Source of the DNA: Sphingobacterium psychroaquaticum
GTDB taxonomy: Bacteria; Bacteroidota; Bacteroidia; Sphingobacteriales; Sphingobacteriaceae
Direction: 5' to 3'
Assembly (NCBI RefSeq): GCF_900177625.1
Contig: NZ_FXAU01000009.1
Location: 1 to 64,000, forward strand
DNA: 64,000 nt
Each line of letters begins with the position of its first letter. Positions within the stretch are counted from its first letter, which is position 1. The notes under the pieces were generated by a model that worked only from the letters and a program-made list of their open reading frames with translations, was not told the origin of the DNA and ran no database searches. Position numbers and translations under genes: made by a program. This document shows positions 51,242 to 60,931 of this stretch, piece by piece.

Positions 51242-54200
51242 TTAAAATTGAACATCTAACCCGAAAGTAAAGGATCTAGCTCTAGGGTAACCATTGGAAT
51301 TATCAAAACCCATTGCCGTAACCAACTCTGGATCAGGCCCTGAATATTTAGAAAATGTATAAATATTAGAGGCTGTTAACAAGAGACGTAAACCCGATAT
51401 ATTCAATAATTTCTGTAATTTTTCTCTATCGAAATTATACGATAATGTAGCGGACTGAAATTTCAGGTATGAACCATCTTCTTGGAACAGCGTGGAATTT
51501 CGTCTAAACGGATCTATGATACCCGAGCGTCTAAAATCAAAGGGATTCGGGTACATTGCGTTTGGATTTGAACTTGTATAATAATCATAGTCACTGATTG
51601 GTACGCGTGCGAGATCATTTACCGGATTATAATAGTTCCGAAAACGGTCTGCTAGGGCTGAGTTTACAATATCACGTTTTAATGTGTATGAAAAAGCCGT
51701 CTGTAAACTCCAACCTTTATATTGTATCGTACCACCAAAACCACCAGTTACTCGTGGCATAGAGTTTCCAGCAATGACCAAATCGCGTTCGTCCAAGATG
51801 TAGTCACCATTTAGGTCGGTAAAAATTGGATCTCCTGCACGGAAGAAATACTCTTCACCTAAGTTTGTCGACGCGCGGTAACGTAATCCCGTTGCCGGAT
51901 TCACAGGCACATCACTATCACTTTGATATACGCCTTTATAATGATACAATACATTGGATAGTGTGTTACGACCTAATCGTTTTAATATTTTCACATATTG
52001 ATCGTCTGTACCAATAAGCTCCTGACGAAAATCACCGGCCATATCTGTTAAATAATCCTTATTCAACGATCCATTCGCATAAAAAGTAGCGCGCCACTTT
52101 GTATTATGGAAGTTCGGTCTAAAAAATACAGAAAGCTCGTGTCCCATATTCACAATAGATTGCTCATTGATTTTTAACTCTTCAAAGGCATTCATATTCG
52201 CTAACTTAATCGCAACCAATTCCTTATCAACCTGCTTGTAATAGTTTTCATACGTTAGCGTTAAGCGATCGTTTAAAAAACCAAGATCTAAAATGGTGTT
52301 CCACTGCGTCGTGACAATAGGTTCTAGATTAACATTGGGCAAAGACTTCATGTTAAGACCAACAGTAGGCTGACCGTTATAGGTCGATGCATCCATCACG
52401 TATTTCCCGTATGCATCATAGATTGTACCTGTCGGCACGGTATTCCGCCCCCAGTTTGTCCGAAGATTGGCACTACTCAACCAATCAAATTTGGCCATAA
52501 ACTCTTCCTTTCCAAAATTCCATCTTAAGCCGACAGACGGATTTTCCGACCACATATCTGCAGAGCCACGGTTTGAGTTTCCATCTAAGCGATATGATAC
52601 CTCGAAAATATACTTCTCTCCCAATTGGTACATCAACTGCCCAGCATAACTAGCTGATTTAAAATCATTCAAGTTATCCAGAACGCCCCCCGCGGTATAG
52701 CGTGTGTTATAGCTTAAACCAGACTGTATACGATCTGATCCTGTGCCGATCAACCGCATAGATTCCGCACGGAACTTACTCACTTCAACCTCATTGAAGA
52801 AATAAGCATTCAACAAATGTTTGGAATCTCCAAAAGTAGTATTGAACTGTAACATATTCCGGTTATACATCTTATTCCTACGATCGTTGTAAACCTCGAC
52901 CATACTTTCGCCAGAATTCAATATTTCTGGGGTAAAGCGATCTTGATTAGCAATGTTATAGTTATAACTCAATGTACTTGTTGCACGAAGGCTCTTTAAT
53001 AATTGATACTCCAACTGCACTTGTGTATTCGCCATTGCAGTTTTGTTATCATTCAATACATTGGTTGCTGCCAACGCGTCATAACTCCCCGAGAAAATGG
53101 ATGGTGAAGGTGCAAGAGAAGTTGTATTTGAACCGGAGGCAACCCCAGATTGTTCATATGCATTTCCAGACCCCATACTATTACGCACCATATTCACATT
53201 CATATAGGCCGCCATAAAAAATTTGGTACTTGGTCTATATTGCATGTTGGTATTCATCGTATAGCGTGTAAATCCCGTGTTCTGAATAATACCATTTTCT
53301 TTATAATAACCAGGAGCAACCTTGTAGTTAAACGTCTGATCACCACCACTTATGGTTAATGCTTGTTGCATATTAACCGTGTTACCATAAAAATAAGATT
53401 GCCAGTTGGTAGAGTTGTTATAAAAGGCGTTTAATGAATCCGCTAAGCCTGGTGATCTATTGATTAGATCTAAGGCCGAATTTAGGGTTGTATCATTCGC
53501 TAATATTTGCCACACGCGCATTCTGCGTTCATCGACACCACCAATAACAGATCTTAAGGTTGGAACCGTGTTCACGAAGTATTTAGAGTTCCAGCTGACA
53601 ATAGGAATCTTTGAGTTTCCTCGTTTTGTAGTTACCAAAATTACACCGTACGCACCTTTTGACCCATATTGTGCTGTTGCCTGTGCATCTTTTAAAATTG
53701 TAATATCCTCAATATCCTCCGTTGGAATCATCGAAATAGGACTGATACCGGGACCTTGCGTTTGAAATCCATACTCATAACTATTCCCTTCATCCACCGG
53801 TACACCATCTATCACAAAAAGTGGTGAAGTATTTGTCATATAGCTATCAGCCCCACTTCCGGAAACATTTGCCGAATTTAACCCACGTAAGGACATCGAA
53901 CCACGTACACCAGGCGTTCCCGTATTCAACTGCACATTTAATCCAGAAACACGTCCTTGTAATAAATCCGTAAAATTGGCTGCGGGAGCATCTTTAATAT
54001 CCTTTGCCTTAATTACGACTGCAGATCCTGTTAAGGTTTCTTTTTTACGTGCAACATACCCCACCGTAACGGTTTCGATTTCACGGCTCTGTTCCTTCAT
54101 TTGCGCTTCATAGGACGTTTTACCCGCAACAATACGAATGGTAACATCATTGTAATTCATGTGATTAACCCGCAGACTGGTCGTTCCTGCTGGCGCTTTT

Positions 54201-54385
54201 ACACTAAAAGCACCACTTCCAGAAGTCAAGCCTAATCGCTTACCACTTGGTAGGGCGGATAACGTAGCGCCTGCAATAGGGTCACGCTGCTCATCGCGGA
54301 TAACCCCTGTAAGGGTAATTTCTTGTGCCAAGAGCTGCACAACATATATGTTCAATACTAAGAACACTAAAAAAATTCTTTTCAT
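51242..54385 (-). CDS. SusC/RagA TonB-dependent transporter (second pair)
   Basis: A 1047-residue outer-membrane transporter with a signal peptide, a carboxypeptidase-regulatory-like domain (about 23-95, 'ITLTGVIRDEQRDPIAGA'), a probable TonB box region ('IETVTVGYV'), the plug ('DLLQGRVSGLNVQLNTGTPG', 'IEDITILKDAQATAQYGSKG') and a 22-strand-type barrel ending in an aromatic-containing 'FTFGLDVQF'. Length is standard. It imports material captured by the neighbouring SusD. It differs clearly from the operon's other SusC (57703-60654), which lacks the N-terminal domain. Confidence 0.95.
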   Translation of the reverse strand: MKRIFLVFLVLNIYVVQLLAQEITLTGVIRDEQRDPIAGATLSALPSGKRLGLTSGSGAFSVKAPAGTTSLRVNHMNYNDVTIRIVAGKTSYEAQMKEQSREIETVTVGYVARKKETLTGSAVVIKAKDIKDAPAANFTDLLQGRVSGLNVQLNTGTPGVRGSMSLRGLNSANVSGSGADSYMTNTSPLFVIDGVPVDEGNSYEYGFQTQGPGISPISMIPTEDIEDITILKDAQATAQYGSKGAYGVILVTTKRGNSKIPIVSWNSKYFVNTVPTLRSVIGGVDERRMRVWQILANDTTLNSALDLINRSPGLADSLNAFYNNSTNWQSYFYGNTVNMQQALTISGGDQTFNYKVAPGYYKENGIIQNTGFTRYTMNTNMQYRPSTKFFMAAYMNVNMVRNSMGSGNAYEQSGVASGSNTTSLAPSPSIFSGSYDALAATNVLNDNKTAMANTQVQLEYQLLKSLRATSTLSYNYNIANQDRFTPEILNSGESMVEVYNDRRNKMYNRNMLQFNTTFGDSKHLLNAYFFNEVEVSKFRAESMRLIGTGSDRIQSGLSYNTRYTAGGVLDNLNDFKSASYAGQLMYQLGEKYIFEVSYRLDGNSNRGSADMWSENPSVGLRWNFGKEEFMAKFDWLSSANLRTNWGRNTVPTGTIYDAYGKYVMDASTYNGQPTVGLNMKSLPNVNLEPIVTTQWNTILDLGFLNDRLTLTYENYYKQVDKELVAIKLANMNAFEELKINEQSIVNMGHELSVFFRPNFHNTKWRATFYANGSLNKDYLTDMAGDFRQELIGTDDQYVKILKRLGRNTLSNVLYHYKGVYQSDSDVPVNPATGLRYRASTNLGEEYFFRAGDPIFTDLNGDYILDERDLVIAGNSMPRVTGGFGGTIQYKGWSLQTAFSYTLKRDIVNSALADRFRNYYNPVNDLARVPISDYDYYTSSNPNAMYPNPFDFRRSGIIDPFRRNSTLFQEDGSYLKFQSATLSYNFDREKLQKLLNISGLRLLLTASNIYTFSKYSGPDPELVTAMGFDNSNGYPRARSFTFGLDVQF

Positions 54386-54396
54386 AAGGCTAGCAA

Positions 54397-55446
54397 TTAC
54401 TGTTCGTTTTCAAAATTTGGAGTCTCACCATTAAACCGAAGTTGGATTTCCCAATGCCCTTCTCGGAATATGGCAAAATCAAACATCAAGAATGCTTCCC
54501 TCATAAACCCTCCTTTACCAATGCGATTATATTTCAAATTCATACGGGCTCTATTTCCCGAGGGACTCGTATATCGAGTAGGATAAGAAATTAACGGCAT
54601 AGGGTACACCACATCATAGGTTACTTTCCCATCATGGAAACGCGGATTAAATCCGTGTACAAGGTGTTCAAAGTTGGTATCCTTAAACTTTCGGATATCA
54701 ATAGCCTTCCCTAGCGAGTCCAATGCACTAAATGTAAGCGTGTTGCCCTTTTCTACATTCAATTTATCTTCGAAGATATACATCCGAACATCCGTGGTAG
54801 GTGTGCCTGTTCTATCACCAAACAGATTCATTGTTAAAGTAGGTCTTAAAAAAGCGTCTTTAGCAATTCCTAATACATCATCGTATTGCGATGGTTCATA
54901 TTCACGTTCTTTTTTAGGCTTTAGCGCAAGATTACGTACATATCGTCTTCCTCCTGTATTTGCAATTTCCACATCAAAAAGATAGCCTTCACTGGGTAGC
55001 GTTTTTATAAACGAATCATCTCCAGAATTCCAAAACACGATATCACCACTCTTTTGTTGAATTTCCAGCAGTGGTCTATATTCTATTTTACGCTTATTCT
55101 CAATTTCTTCCAGCGTCGTTTCTTTTCCCGTATAGACGTCAGTCCATATCTTCACCGGATACTTCTCTAAAAGCTCTGGCGCCTCAACTCCGTCTGCTGT
55201 GCGCGGTCCCATAATTTGAAAACTTAGTGGAAGCGTAGACTTGTTACTAACATTCACAATATTTTCATAGGTGGTTCTTCGTCCCAGATAAGGGCTAAAC
55301 TCCGTTGTCGTAATCGTTACATCATCCCCTAACGCATCCAGATCATCAGGAATCAGCCCCTTACATGATGCCAGCAGAGACACGATGCCTAGCAAACCAA
55401 CAGGCAGTGCCTTCATAATATTATAATTTGGTCGTATACTTTTCAT
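54397..55446 (-). CDS. DUF5007 lipoprotein
   Basis: A 349-residue lipoprotein (lipobox 'LLASC', about Cys28) that I assign to DUF5007. After 'DDLDALGDDVTITTTEFSPYLGR' the protein is beta-rich throughout, with no catalytic motif seen. DUF5007 genes accompany SusCD/fasciclin genes in this group of bacteria. It falls between the two SusC-SusD-FAS1 sets, 3 bp after the first fasciclin gene. A surface-exposed binding protein (SusE/F-like in position) is the most reasonable guess. Confidence 0.72.
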   Translation of the reverse strand: MKSIRPNYNIMKALPVGLLGIVSLLASCKGLIPDDLDALGDDVTITTTEFSPYLGRRTTYENIVNVSNKSTLPLSFQIMGPRTADGVEAPELLEKYPVKIWTDVYTGKETTLEEIENKRKIEYRPLLEIQQKSGDIVFWNSGDDSFIKTLPSEGYLFDVEIANTGGRRYVRNLALKPKKEREYEPSQYDDVLGIAKDAFLRPTLTMNLFGDRTGTPTTDVRMYIFEDKLNVEKGNTLTFSALDSLGKAIDIRKFKDTNFEHLVHGFNPRFHDGKVTYDVVYPMPLISYPTRYTSPSGNRARMNLKYNRIGKGGFMREAFLMFDFAIFREGHWEIQLRFNGETPNFENEQ

Positions 55447-55449
55447 AAT

Positions 55450-56127
55450 TTAGAATTTTGATAGATAGGTCGTGAATTTCCCAAACCCAAATTCATGTCG
55501 CGGTGTCAACGTGTGTACAACGCCATTCTTAGTCTTTAGGTCCACAGACTCCGTTGTTGTACTATTCCAGTACCTTTGGTAAATTGACTTGTTTACATCC
55601 GAAAACATAAGTTGCTGTTGTCCACCGCCAACAAGACCAGATGAGGTCAGCACCTGATATAAAGCGTGCATCTCATAATCAAACTTCGAAGAAATGATGC
55701 TTTGACCATCCAAATAACTTTCAAAAGCAGCAATAGGATATTCCTCATCAAAAACGTAGCGATAAACCAATGAATCAAGCACATCCAATTTGATATCTTC
55801 CAAATACATTGGCGTAAGCCCATTTTGTTTCCGTGCCATGTTAAGGTTATTGATTGCTAACGAAAACGAACGATTGTTCACGGCAAAGAAAGTTACTTTC
55901 TGCTCCGTTTGTTTTAGCTTTTCCTTTAGATCAGGTAGTCGCTCCAAAACAATAGCCAACGAGTCGTAGGTCCCTTTTTGATTCATTATATAATCAAAAA
56001 TAACCCCATTATAAGTTTGTTGCTCTTTTTGATAATTATAATAAAAATCATCTCCCTTTTCACAACTTACGGCACAGCATAAAAGACCTATACTACACAG
56101 TAATACATATATATATCTCATATTCAT
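55450..56127 (-). CDS. Fasciclin-domain lipoprotein (first copy)
   Basis: A 225-residue lipoprotein (lipobox ending at Cys22, 'CAVSC') with a single FAS1 domain: 'KVTFFAVNNRSFSLAINNLN' in the first block and 'LKTKNGVVHTLTPRHEFGFG' at the end. It starts 4 bp after the first SusD gene. It resembles the second fasciclin protein (48939-49682), with the same closing '-NGV-H-L--RH-FGF' pattern, so the two probably arose by duplication of a SusC-SusD-FAS1 unit. Confidence 0.85.
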   Translation of the reverse strand: MNMRYIYVLLCSIGLLCCAVSCEKGDDFYYNYQKEQQTYNGVIFDYIMNQKGTYDSLAIVLERLPDLKEKLKQTEQKVTFFAVNNRSFSLAINNLNMARKQNGLTPMYLEDIKLDVLDSLVYRYVFDEEYPIAAFESYLDGQSIISSKFDYEMHALYQVLTSSGLVGGGQQQLMFSDVNKSIYQRYWNSTTTESVDLKTKNGVVHTLTPRHEFGFGKFTTYLSKF

Positions 56128-56131
56128 AGTG

Positions 56132-57703
56132 CTAATTCCAGTACGTATTTTGCTTAATTAGTTTATTATTTCTAAGTACACTGCGAGAAATCGGCCAGTA
56201 GATACCATCTTTCTGAATGAGCTCGACAACTTTTGCATTTACCGGTTTGATACGGTTCCAACGTACCAAATCAAAGAAACGCCACCCTTCACCCATCAGC
56301 TCTCTTCTACGTTCTTTAAAGATCTCATCAATCAACGGTTTGGTCTGAAGTTCTGAAACCTGGTACGAAGAGGTAAAACGCATCGCTTTGATCACATTTA
56401 GCATCTCAATCGCTTTGATATTCTGACCTAAAACAGCCAGTGCCTCTGCGCGCAAGAGTGTTAACTCTTCCAAACGAGTAAATACTAAATTAGACCCAAA
56501 CACGGCATAATCTCCATCCTCAACCCCGTCACGAATAACCTTAATCTTGTTGAATACCGGTATTTCATTGTTATAGTCCTTAAAATAATTTTCACGGAAT
56601 AAGCCGGAAACGGTATCTACTCCAAAACGTCTATCATTACGTTCCACAAAAGCCTGTGTAATAGTATCCTTACTCACATAAACATCTGGATTTGCACGGT
56701 TTATATAGGGTCTAGCCATGGTCAATTGTTCAATATGTCCCGAAGCTGTAGCCTCTCCATAACTATAAGCCGCACTAAAGTTGATAATCTGTCCAAACTG
56801 AAAGTTATTTGTAAATACACCATAATTTCCGGCTAAGCCTGCGGTACCCGTACCCGACGGAGCGACATTGTTTAGGTATGAAATATTTGCTTCCGTATAA
56901 TTATCCATGATAAATTGGGTATACGCTGCCACATCTAAGTACTTCCCTTGCCAAGCCGCCAAATGTGCTAGAATAGCATATCCAGAAATCTTGTTGAAAA
57001 GAATTTTTTGCCAGTTTGAGGAGAAAGTTCCATAATACAACTGTGGCGCAACACCATAACGGAAAGGTAAAACCTCAACAGCTTCAATAAGCTCTTGTTC
57101 GGCGAAAGTAAGTACATCTCTATAGTCCGTACGCGGAAATTCTGGGAATGTTCCATTGTCAAAAGAAGAAGTAATTAACGGTACATCTCCCCAAACGCGA
57201 ACCATATAAAAGTAGGTAAAGGCACGTATCGCTCTAGCTTGAGCAATATCCAAATCTAAATTATAACGCGTATATCTAGAATCATGTTCTAATACTTGAG
57301 GCGCTTTTTCAATAAACAAAGAAGCAGCGTTAATCACGGCATAGAATCTTCTCCAGGTGGAAATATTTTCTAATAAGTCGTAGGATTTATTGAGTTCGCT
57401 GTTTATTACGGCATTCAAATCTTGTCTTCGGTACGAAGAAAAATCTCCTGAACGAAATTCCCCGAACATCCAGTGCGCATTGTTGTCCACCATAGCGGCG
57501 CGCATCAGACCATACATTCCGATAAGAGCTGCTTTGGTATCGGAAACACTTTGCCAATGTACCTCCTCCGATGAGACCTCGACAGAAGGGGCATCTAAAG
57601 CTTTATTACAGGAAACCTGCAATTGCGAAATAGCCACCAAAGCAAAAAGGCTAAATTTTATGTAAATATTTTTAATCATAACATGCATTTTATTCAAGTT
57701 CAT
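56132..57703 (-). CDS. SusD/RagB-family outer-membrane lipoprotein (first pair)
   Basis: A 523-residue SusD-like lipoprotein (lipobox 'LQVSC', Cys32 from ATG 57703; an internal ATG would shorten the unusually long leader). Typical SusD landmarks are 'HWQSVSDTKAALIGMYGLMR', 'AQARAIRAFTYFYMVRVWGDVPL' and the C-terminal 'RRRELMGEGWRFFDLVRWNRIK'. Its ATG shares a base with the TAA stop of the SusC gene (TAATG), so translation is coupled. It is the cap protein of the first SusC. Confidence 0.92.
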   Translation of the reverse strand: MNLNKMHVMIKNIYIKFSLFALVAISQLQVSCNKALDAPSVEVSSEEVHWQSVSDTKAALIGMYGLMRAAMVDNNAHWMFGEFRSGDFSSYRRQDLNAVINSELNKSYDLLENISTWRRFYAVINAASLFIEKAPQVLEHDSRYTRYNLDLDIAQARAIRAFTYFYMVRVWGDVPLITSSFDNGTFPEFPRTDYRDVLTFAEQELIEAVEVLPFRYGVAPQLYYGTFSSNWQKILFNKISGYAILAHLAAWQGKYLDVAAYTQFIMDNYTEANISYLNNVAPSGTGTAGLAGNYGVFTNNFQFGQIINFSAAYSYGEATASGHIEQLTMARPYINRANPDVYVSKDTITQAFVERNDRRFGVDTVSGLFRENYFKDYNNEIPVFNKIKVIRDGVEDGDYAVFGSNLVFTRLEELTLLRAEALAVLGQNIKAIEMLNVIKAMRFTSSYQVSELQTKPLIDEIFKERRRELMGEGWRFFDLVRWNRIKPVNAKVVELIQKDGIYWPISRSVLRNNKLIKQNTYWN

Positions 57704-60654
57704 TATAGATCCAATTTCAATCCCAGGGTGAACGTTTTAGTAAATGGCAAACCATAGCCATCATAAATACCATTGAAATTCACGAGCTCCGGATCATTTC
57801 CAGTAAACTTGGTTACGGTAAATAGGTTATTCGCTGTTACGTATAAGTAGGCTCTACGTAGTGTCTTAATAGAATTTTTAATGGAGGTTATACGGCTTAA
57901 ATCATACCCCATAGATGCCGATCTCAATTTAAGATAAGAGGCATTTTCCAAGAAGAGATCTTGATCTACCCGATATGGGTTCGTACCGCTCCATACATTG
58001 TAAATAGGATATTTCTCCAAATCGACATCTTGCTGCCACTGAAAGATCTCCCGAATAGCACCAATAGCATTCTTATCTTCATTGTTCACAAAATCATAGC
58101 GATAAGATGCGCGTTGATTCAATGCATCAATTCCCAAAGCGTAGGTGAAAGCCAGGTTTAGATCAAATCCTTTATACGTTAATGTATGGTTAAAACCGCC
58201 ATAAAACTGAGGCGTATAACGGCCCTTTAAAACCTTATCATCATCATTTATAATATTGTCGTTATTCTGATCTTTCCATCGGGCATCCCCCACTTCAAAA
58301 GGAACCCCATTATTGTTTAACCGAACACCGTTAGTATTGGTCGGTATCTCACTTATATTTTCGTAGATTCCAGTATTTTCAAATAACCAAAACTTATCGA
58401 TAGACTCCCCTACACGAAGTAAACGGTTACCTTCTACCAACTCCGTTAAACCATCTGGGAGGGTTAACAATTCGTTTTTATTCCAATTGAAGTTCAATGA
58501 TGTAGACCACCCCACTTTATTTTCGTGTACCGGCAGAATCTGTGCATTGATTGTCGCATCGATCCCTCTATTACGTACCGATAAACCATTTCTATATTGG
58601 CCTGTATATCCAAATTCCTCCGCTACTGGTGTTAACGTAATCTGATCTTTATCGTCTCTTTGGTAGAGACTGATCAGCGTCGAAATTCTCTTATTAAAAA
58701 AGGAATTGTTCAGTGCCAATTCGAACTTATCACTATAAGCCCAACCTAAGTCATAACCAGTCCAGCCATAAGAATATGCTCTAGAAATACCTGAAAAACC
58801 AAAATAGGACGACACAGTTGGATCTTCTGACCACCCCATTCTCGAATCATACTGTGGCCCTACTGCGTGACGGCTAGTATAGACTGGTTTACCCACTCTC
58901 GAATAAGCAGCCGTAACATCAAAAATATCCTTCCAATCCAGTTGCTTGTTAACATTCCACTTTGCACCAACAGAAGGCGTAAACAACCAACGACTATCCC
59001 GCTGAACCGATGAAGAACCATCCCAGCGTAAAACAGAAGTAAGCTCCAATATATCATCGTAATTATAACCTAACTTACCGTATATCGAATGTAAATTAAA
59101 AAGCTCCTTGTTTACATATCGTAGTACACGTAAACCACCTCTAGGCTGCAAGTATTCGATTTTTTTACGGTCACCAGAAACCACATTTAATTTGATATAA
59201 TCATTAGGTCCATCATATGCGCGTGCGAAATTGTAGCGAAATAAATCTTCCGAATAATCAGTCCCAACAACAGCAGAAAAATTGCTTTTATTCAACTGAT
59301 AATTGTAAGCTAACTTGTTAGAAAAAATAAACCGTTGCGTATAACCATAATATGTAGACATATAATTAATTGTTTCCATCAACTTACCCGGATAGAACAA
59401 ATCCCGAATACCTTCATTATAATCCAATGAAAATGTACTCGATAACGTAAGGTTAGAAAGAATATCCATGGATAGATTCAAGCTACCATTTACATGGTTT
59501 GAAACATTATCATCCACCACATCTCGGTCATACAAAGACCTATACATGCCATATACATTTTTATTCGGTGATAAAGGAGTGGAAAGATCTGGTAAATAAG
59601 CCATCTCAGCATAACGATCACGAAGGTTACTGTTTCTGTCTCGCTCCATACGACGTGCATTGATATACGATGAAACCGTTAACCAAGAAAACGGTAACAT
59701 ATTAACATTAAACACGACATTATAACGTTTCAAATTCGCATCATCACTTGATACGGCATTCTTGGTATGGCTACCAAAAAAGCTAAAATTTGCTCGATCC
59801 GAACCACCACGAAGACTCACATCCATAGTGTATAAAGAGGCCGTAGCGTAGTAGGCATCCTTCCAGTTAGATGGACCGTAAAAGTTCATGTTTGTAGAGT
59901 CCGACAGATAACCTGGATATTTTAGTTTATCATCTGCTGTCGCATATTTATTATAAAAATTACTTCTGAATAAGTTTTCGAACTGTCCATTAACAGGTGT
60001 TACGGCAGGTTTGGTGTTCATCCCAAAATAACCATTAACTGAAATTTCCCGAGGACCACTTTTACCCCCTTTTGTTGTAATCCAAACCACTCCATTTACC
60101 GCCAAAGGCCCTAATTCAGCCAGTCGAATTGGGTCTTTGATAATTTCAATTGATTCAATAGAAGATAGATCCAAGGAAGCTAAATAATCTGTAGCGGGAC
60201 CGATCCTGTTGTAGTCATAACGCTGAATATCATACGCGAAACTATTCTCCATCCCGATAGGTACGCCATTGACATAGACCGTCGCTTGATTATTAACCGC
60301 ATCCCGATTACTAAACTGAACGCCCGACAAACCACGAACTAAAATATTTTGATAGGATCCAGGTTCAGCGGATGGTGTTTGTACATAAACACCCGAGGCC
60401 TGACCTGTTACAAAACTTCCTACAGAAATAAAAGGGTTGTTTTTTACCGGTTTTAGATTAATACTATCTCCCGTCAAAGTCAGCTTATTTAATGTGCTGA
60501 TCTTCGCACGGGTCTGCGCGCTAAGCACCTCCACGGTGTCCTGCTGCATAAACATGCTTGAATTCTTAAGGACATTCCATTCTGAACAATATCCCTCATT
60601 TAGGGAAACAAAATAGAATAATAAGAAAACATAATAGTAGACATTTCTTATCAT
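57703..60654 (-). CDS. SusC/RagA TonB-dependent transporter lacking the N-terminal domain (first pair)
   Basis: A 983-residue outer-membrane transporter. Unlike most SusC proteins it has no carboxypeptidase-regulatory-like domain: after a signal peptide (to about residue 23, 'GYCS') and a short linker it goes almost directly into the plug ('GSFVTGQASGVYVQT', 'NILVRGLSGVQFSNR', 'IESIEIIKDPIRLAELGPLA'). The barrel ends 'KTFTLGLKLDL'. It is first in the 11-gene operon. The missing domain may reflect a different coupling to TonB. No SusR/HTCS or sigma/anti-sigma gene is adjacent, so regulation comes from elsewhere. Confidence 0.92.
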   Translation of the reverse strand: MIRNVYYYVFLLFYFVSLNEGYCSEWNVLKNSSMFMQQDTVEVLSAQTRAKISTLNKLTLTGDSINLKPVKNNPFISVGSFVTGQASGVYVQTPSAEPGSYQNILVRGLSGVQFSNRDAVNNQATVYVNGVPIGMENSFAYDIQRYDYNRIGPATDYLASLDLSSIESIEIIKDPIRLAELGPLAVNGVVWITTKGGKSGPREISVNGYFGMNTKPAVTPVNGQFENLFRSNFYNKYATADDKLKYPGYLSDSTNMNFYGPSNWKDAYYATASLYTMDVSLRGGSDRANFSFFGSHTKNAVSSDDANLKRYNVVFNVNMLPFSWLTVSSYINARRMERDRNSNLRDRYAEMAYLPDLSTPLSPNKNVYGMYRSLYDRDVVDDNVSNHVNGSLNLSMDILSNLTLSSTFSLDYNEGIRDLFYPGKLMETINYMSTYYGYTQRFIFSNKLAYNYQLNKSNFSAVVGTDYSEDLFRYNFARAYDGPNDYIKLNVVSGDRKKIEYLQPRGGLRVLRYVNKELFNLHSIYGKLGYNYDDILELTSVLRWDGSSSVQRDSRWLFTPSVGAKWNVNKQLDWKDIFDVTAAYSRVGKPVYTSRHAVGPQYDSRMGWSEDPTVSSYFGFSGISRAYSYGWTGYDLGWAYSDKFELALNNSFFNKRISTLISLYQRDDKDQITLTPVAEEFGYTGQYRNGLSVRNRGIDATINAQILPVHENKVGWSTSLNFNWNKNELLTLPDGLTELVEGNRLLRVGESIDKFWLFENTGIYENISEIPTNTNGVRLNNNGVPFEVGDARWKDQNNDNIINDDDKVLKGRYTPQFYGGFNHTLTYKGFDLNLAFTYALGIDALNQRASYRYDFVNNEDKNAIGAIREIFQWQQDVDLEKYPIYNVWSGTNPYRVDQDLFLENASYLKLRSASMGYDLSRITSIKNSIKTLRRAYLYVTANNLFTVTKFTGNDPELVNFNGIYDGYGLPFTKTFTLGLKLDL

Positions 60655-60790
60655 AAAAATATAAGGTATTAGTTAGTAATTCAATAATTCAGTTGGTGTA
60701 CTTCATAATATTAGTAGAAGCAATGATAAATATAAAATGGAGACTTACAAGGGTGAAGGAGCTCGATGAAGAGGGTAAAAACGAACGAAA

Positions 60791-60822
60791 TCGATTGCAT
60801 AAAAACACGCATTCGATTGCGT
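60791..60822. promoter_or_regulatory. Direct repeat TCGATTGCrT, candidate activator site
   Basis: Two copies with a 22-bp period lie upstream of the SusCD operon start. Two-turn direct repeats are typical of AraC-type HTH domains, including those of hybrid two-component regulators that control many SusCD operons. Confidence 0.4.
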
Positions 60823-60899
60823 ATTTCAATAAAAATGGTTTTAAAATATCCTTGTAACAAATAATGTAACAAGACTATAATATAAATGCATAAAAATTA

Positions 60900-60931
60900 A
60901 AAAAGTATCAATTAATTACATGATACTTTTT
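60900..60931. terminator. Terminator-like hairpin
   Basis: AAAAAGTATCA... arms at 60900-60910 and 60921-60931 form an 11-bp stem around a 10-nt loop, with a T-run on the right arm. It has no gene immediately upstream on either strand. Confidence 0.5.
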
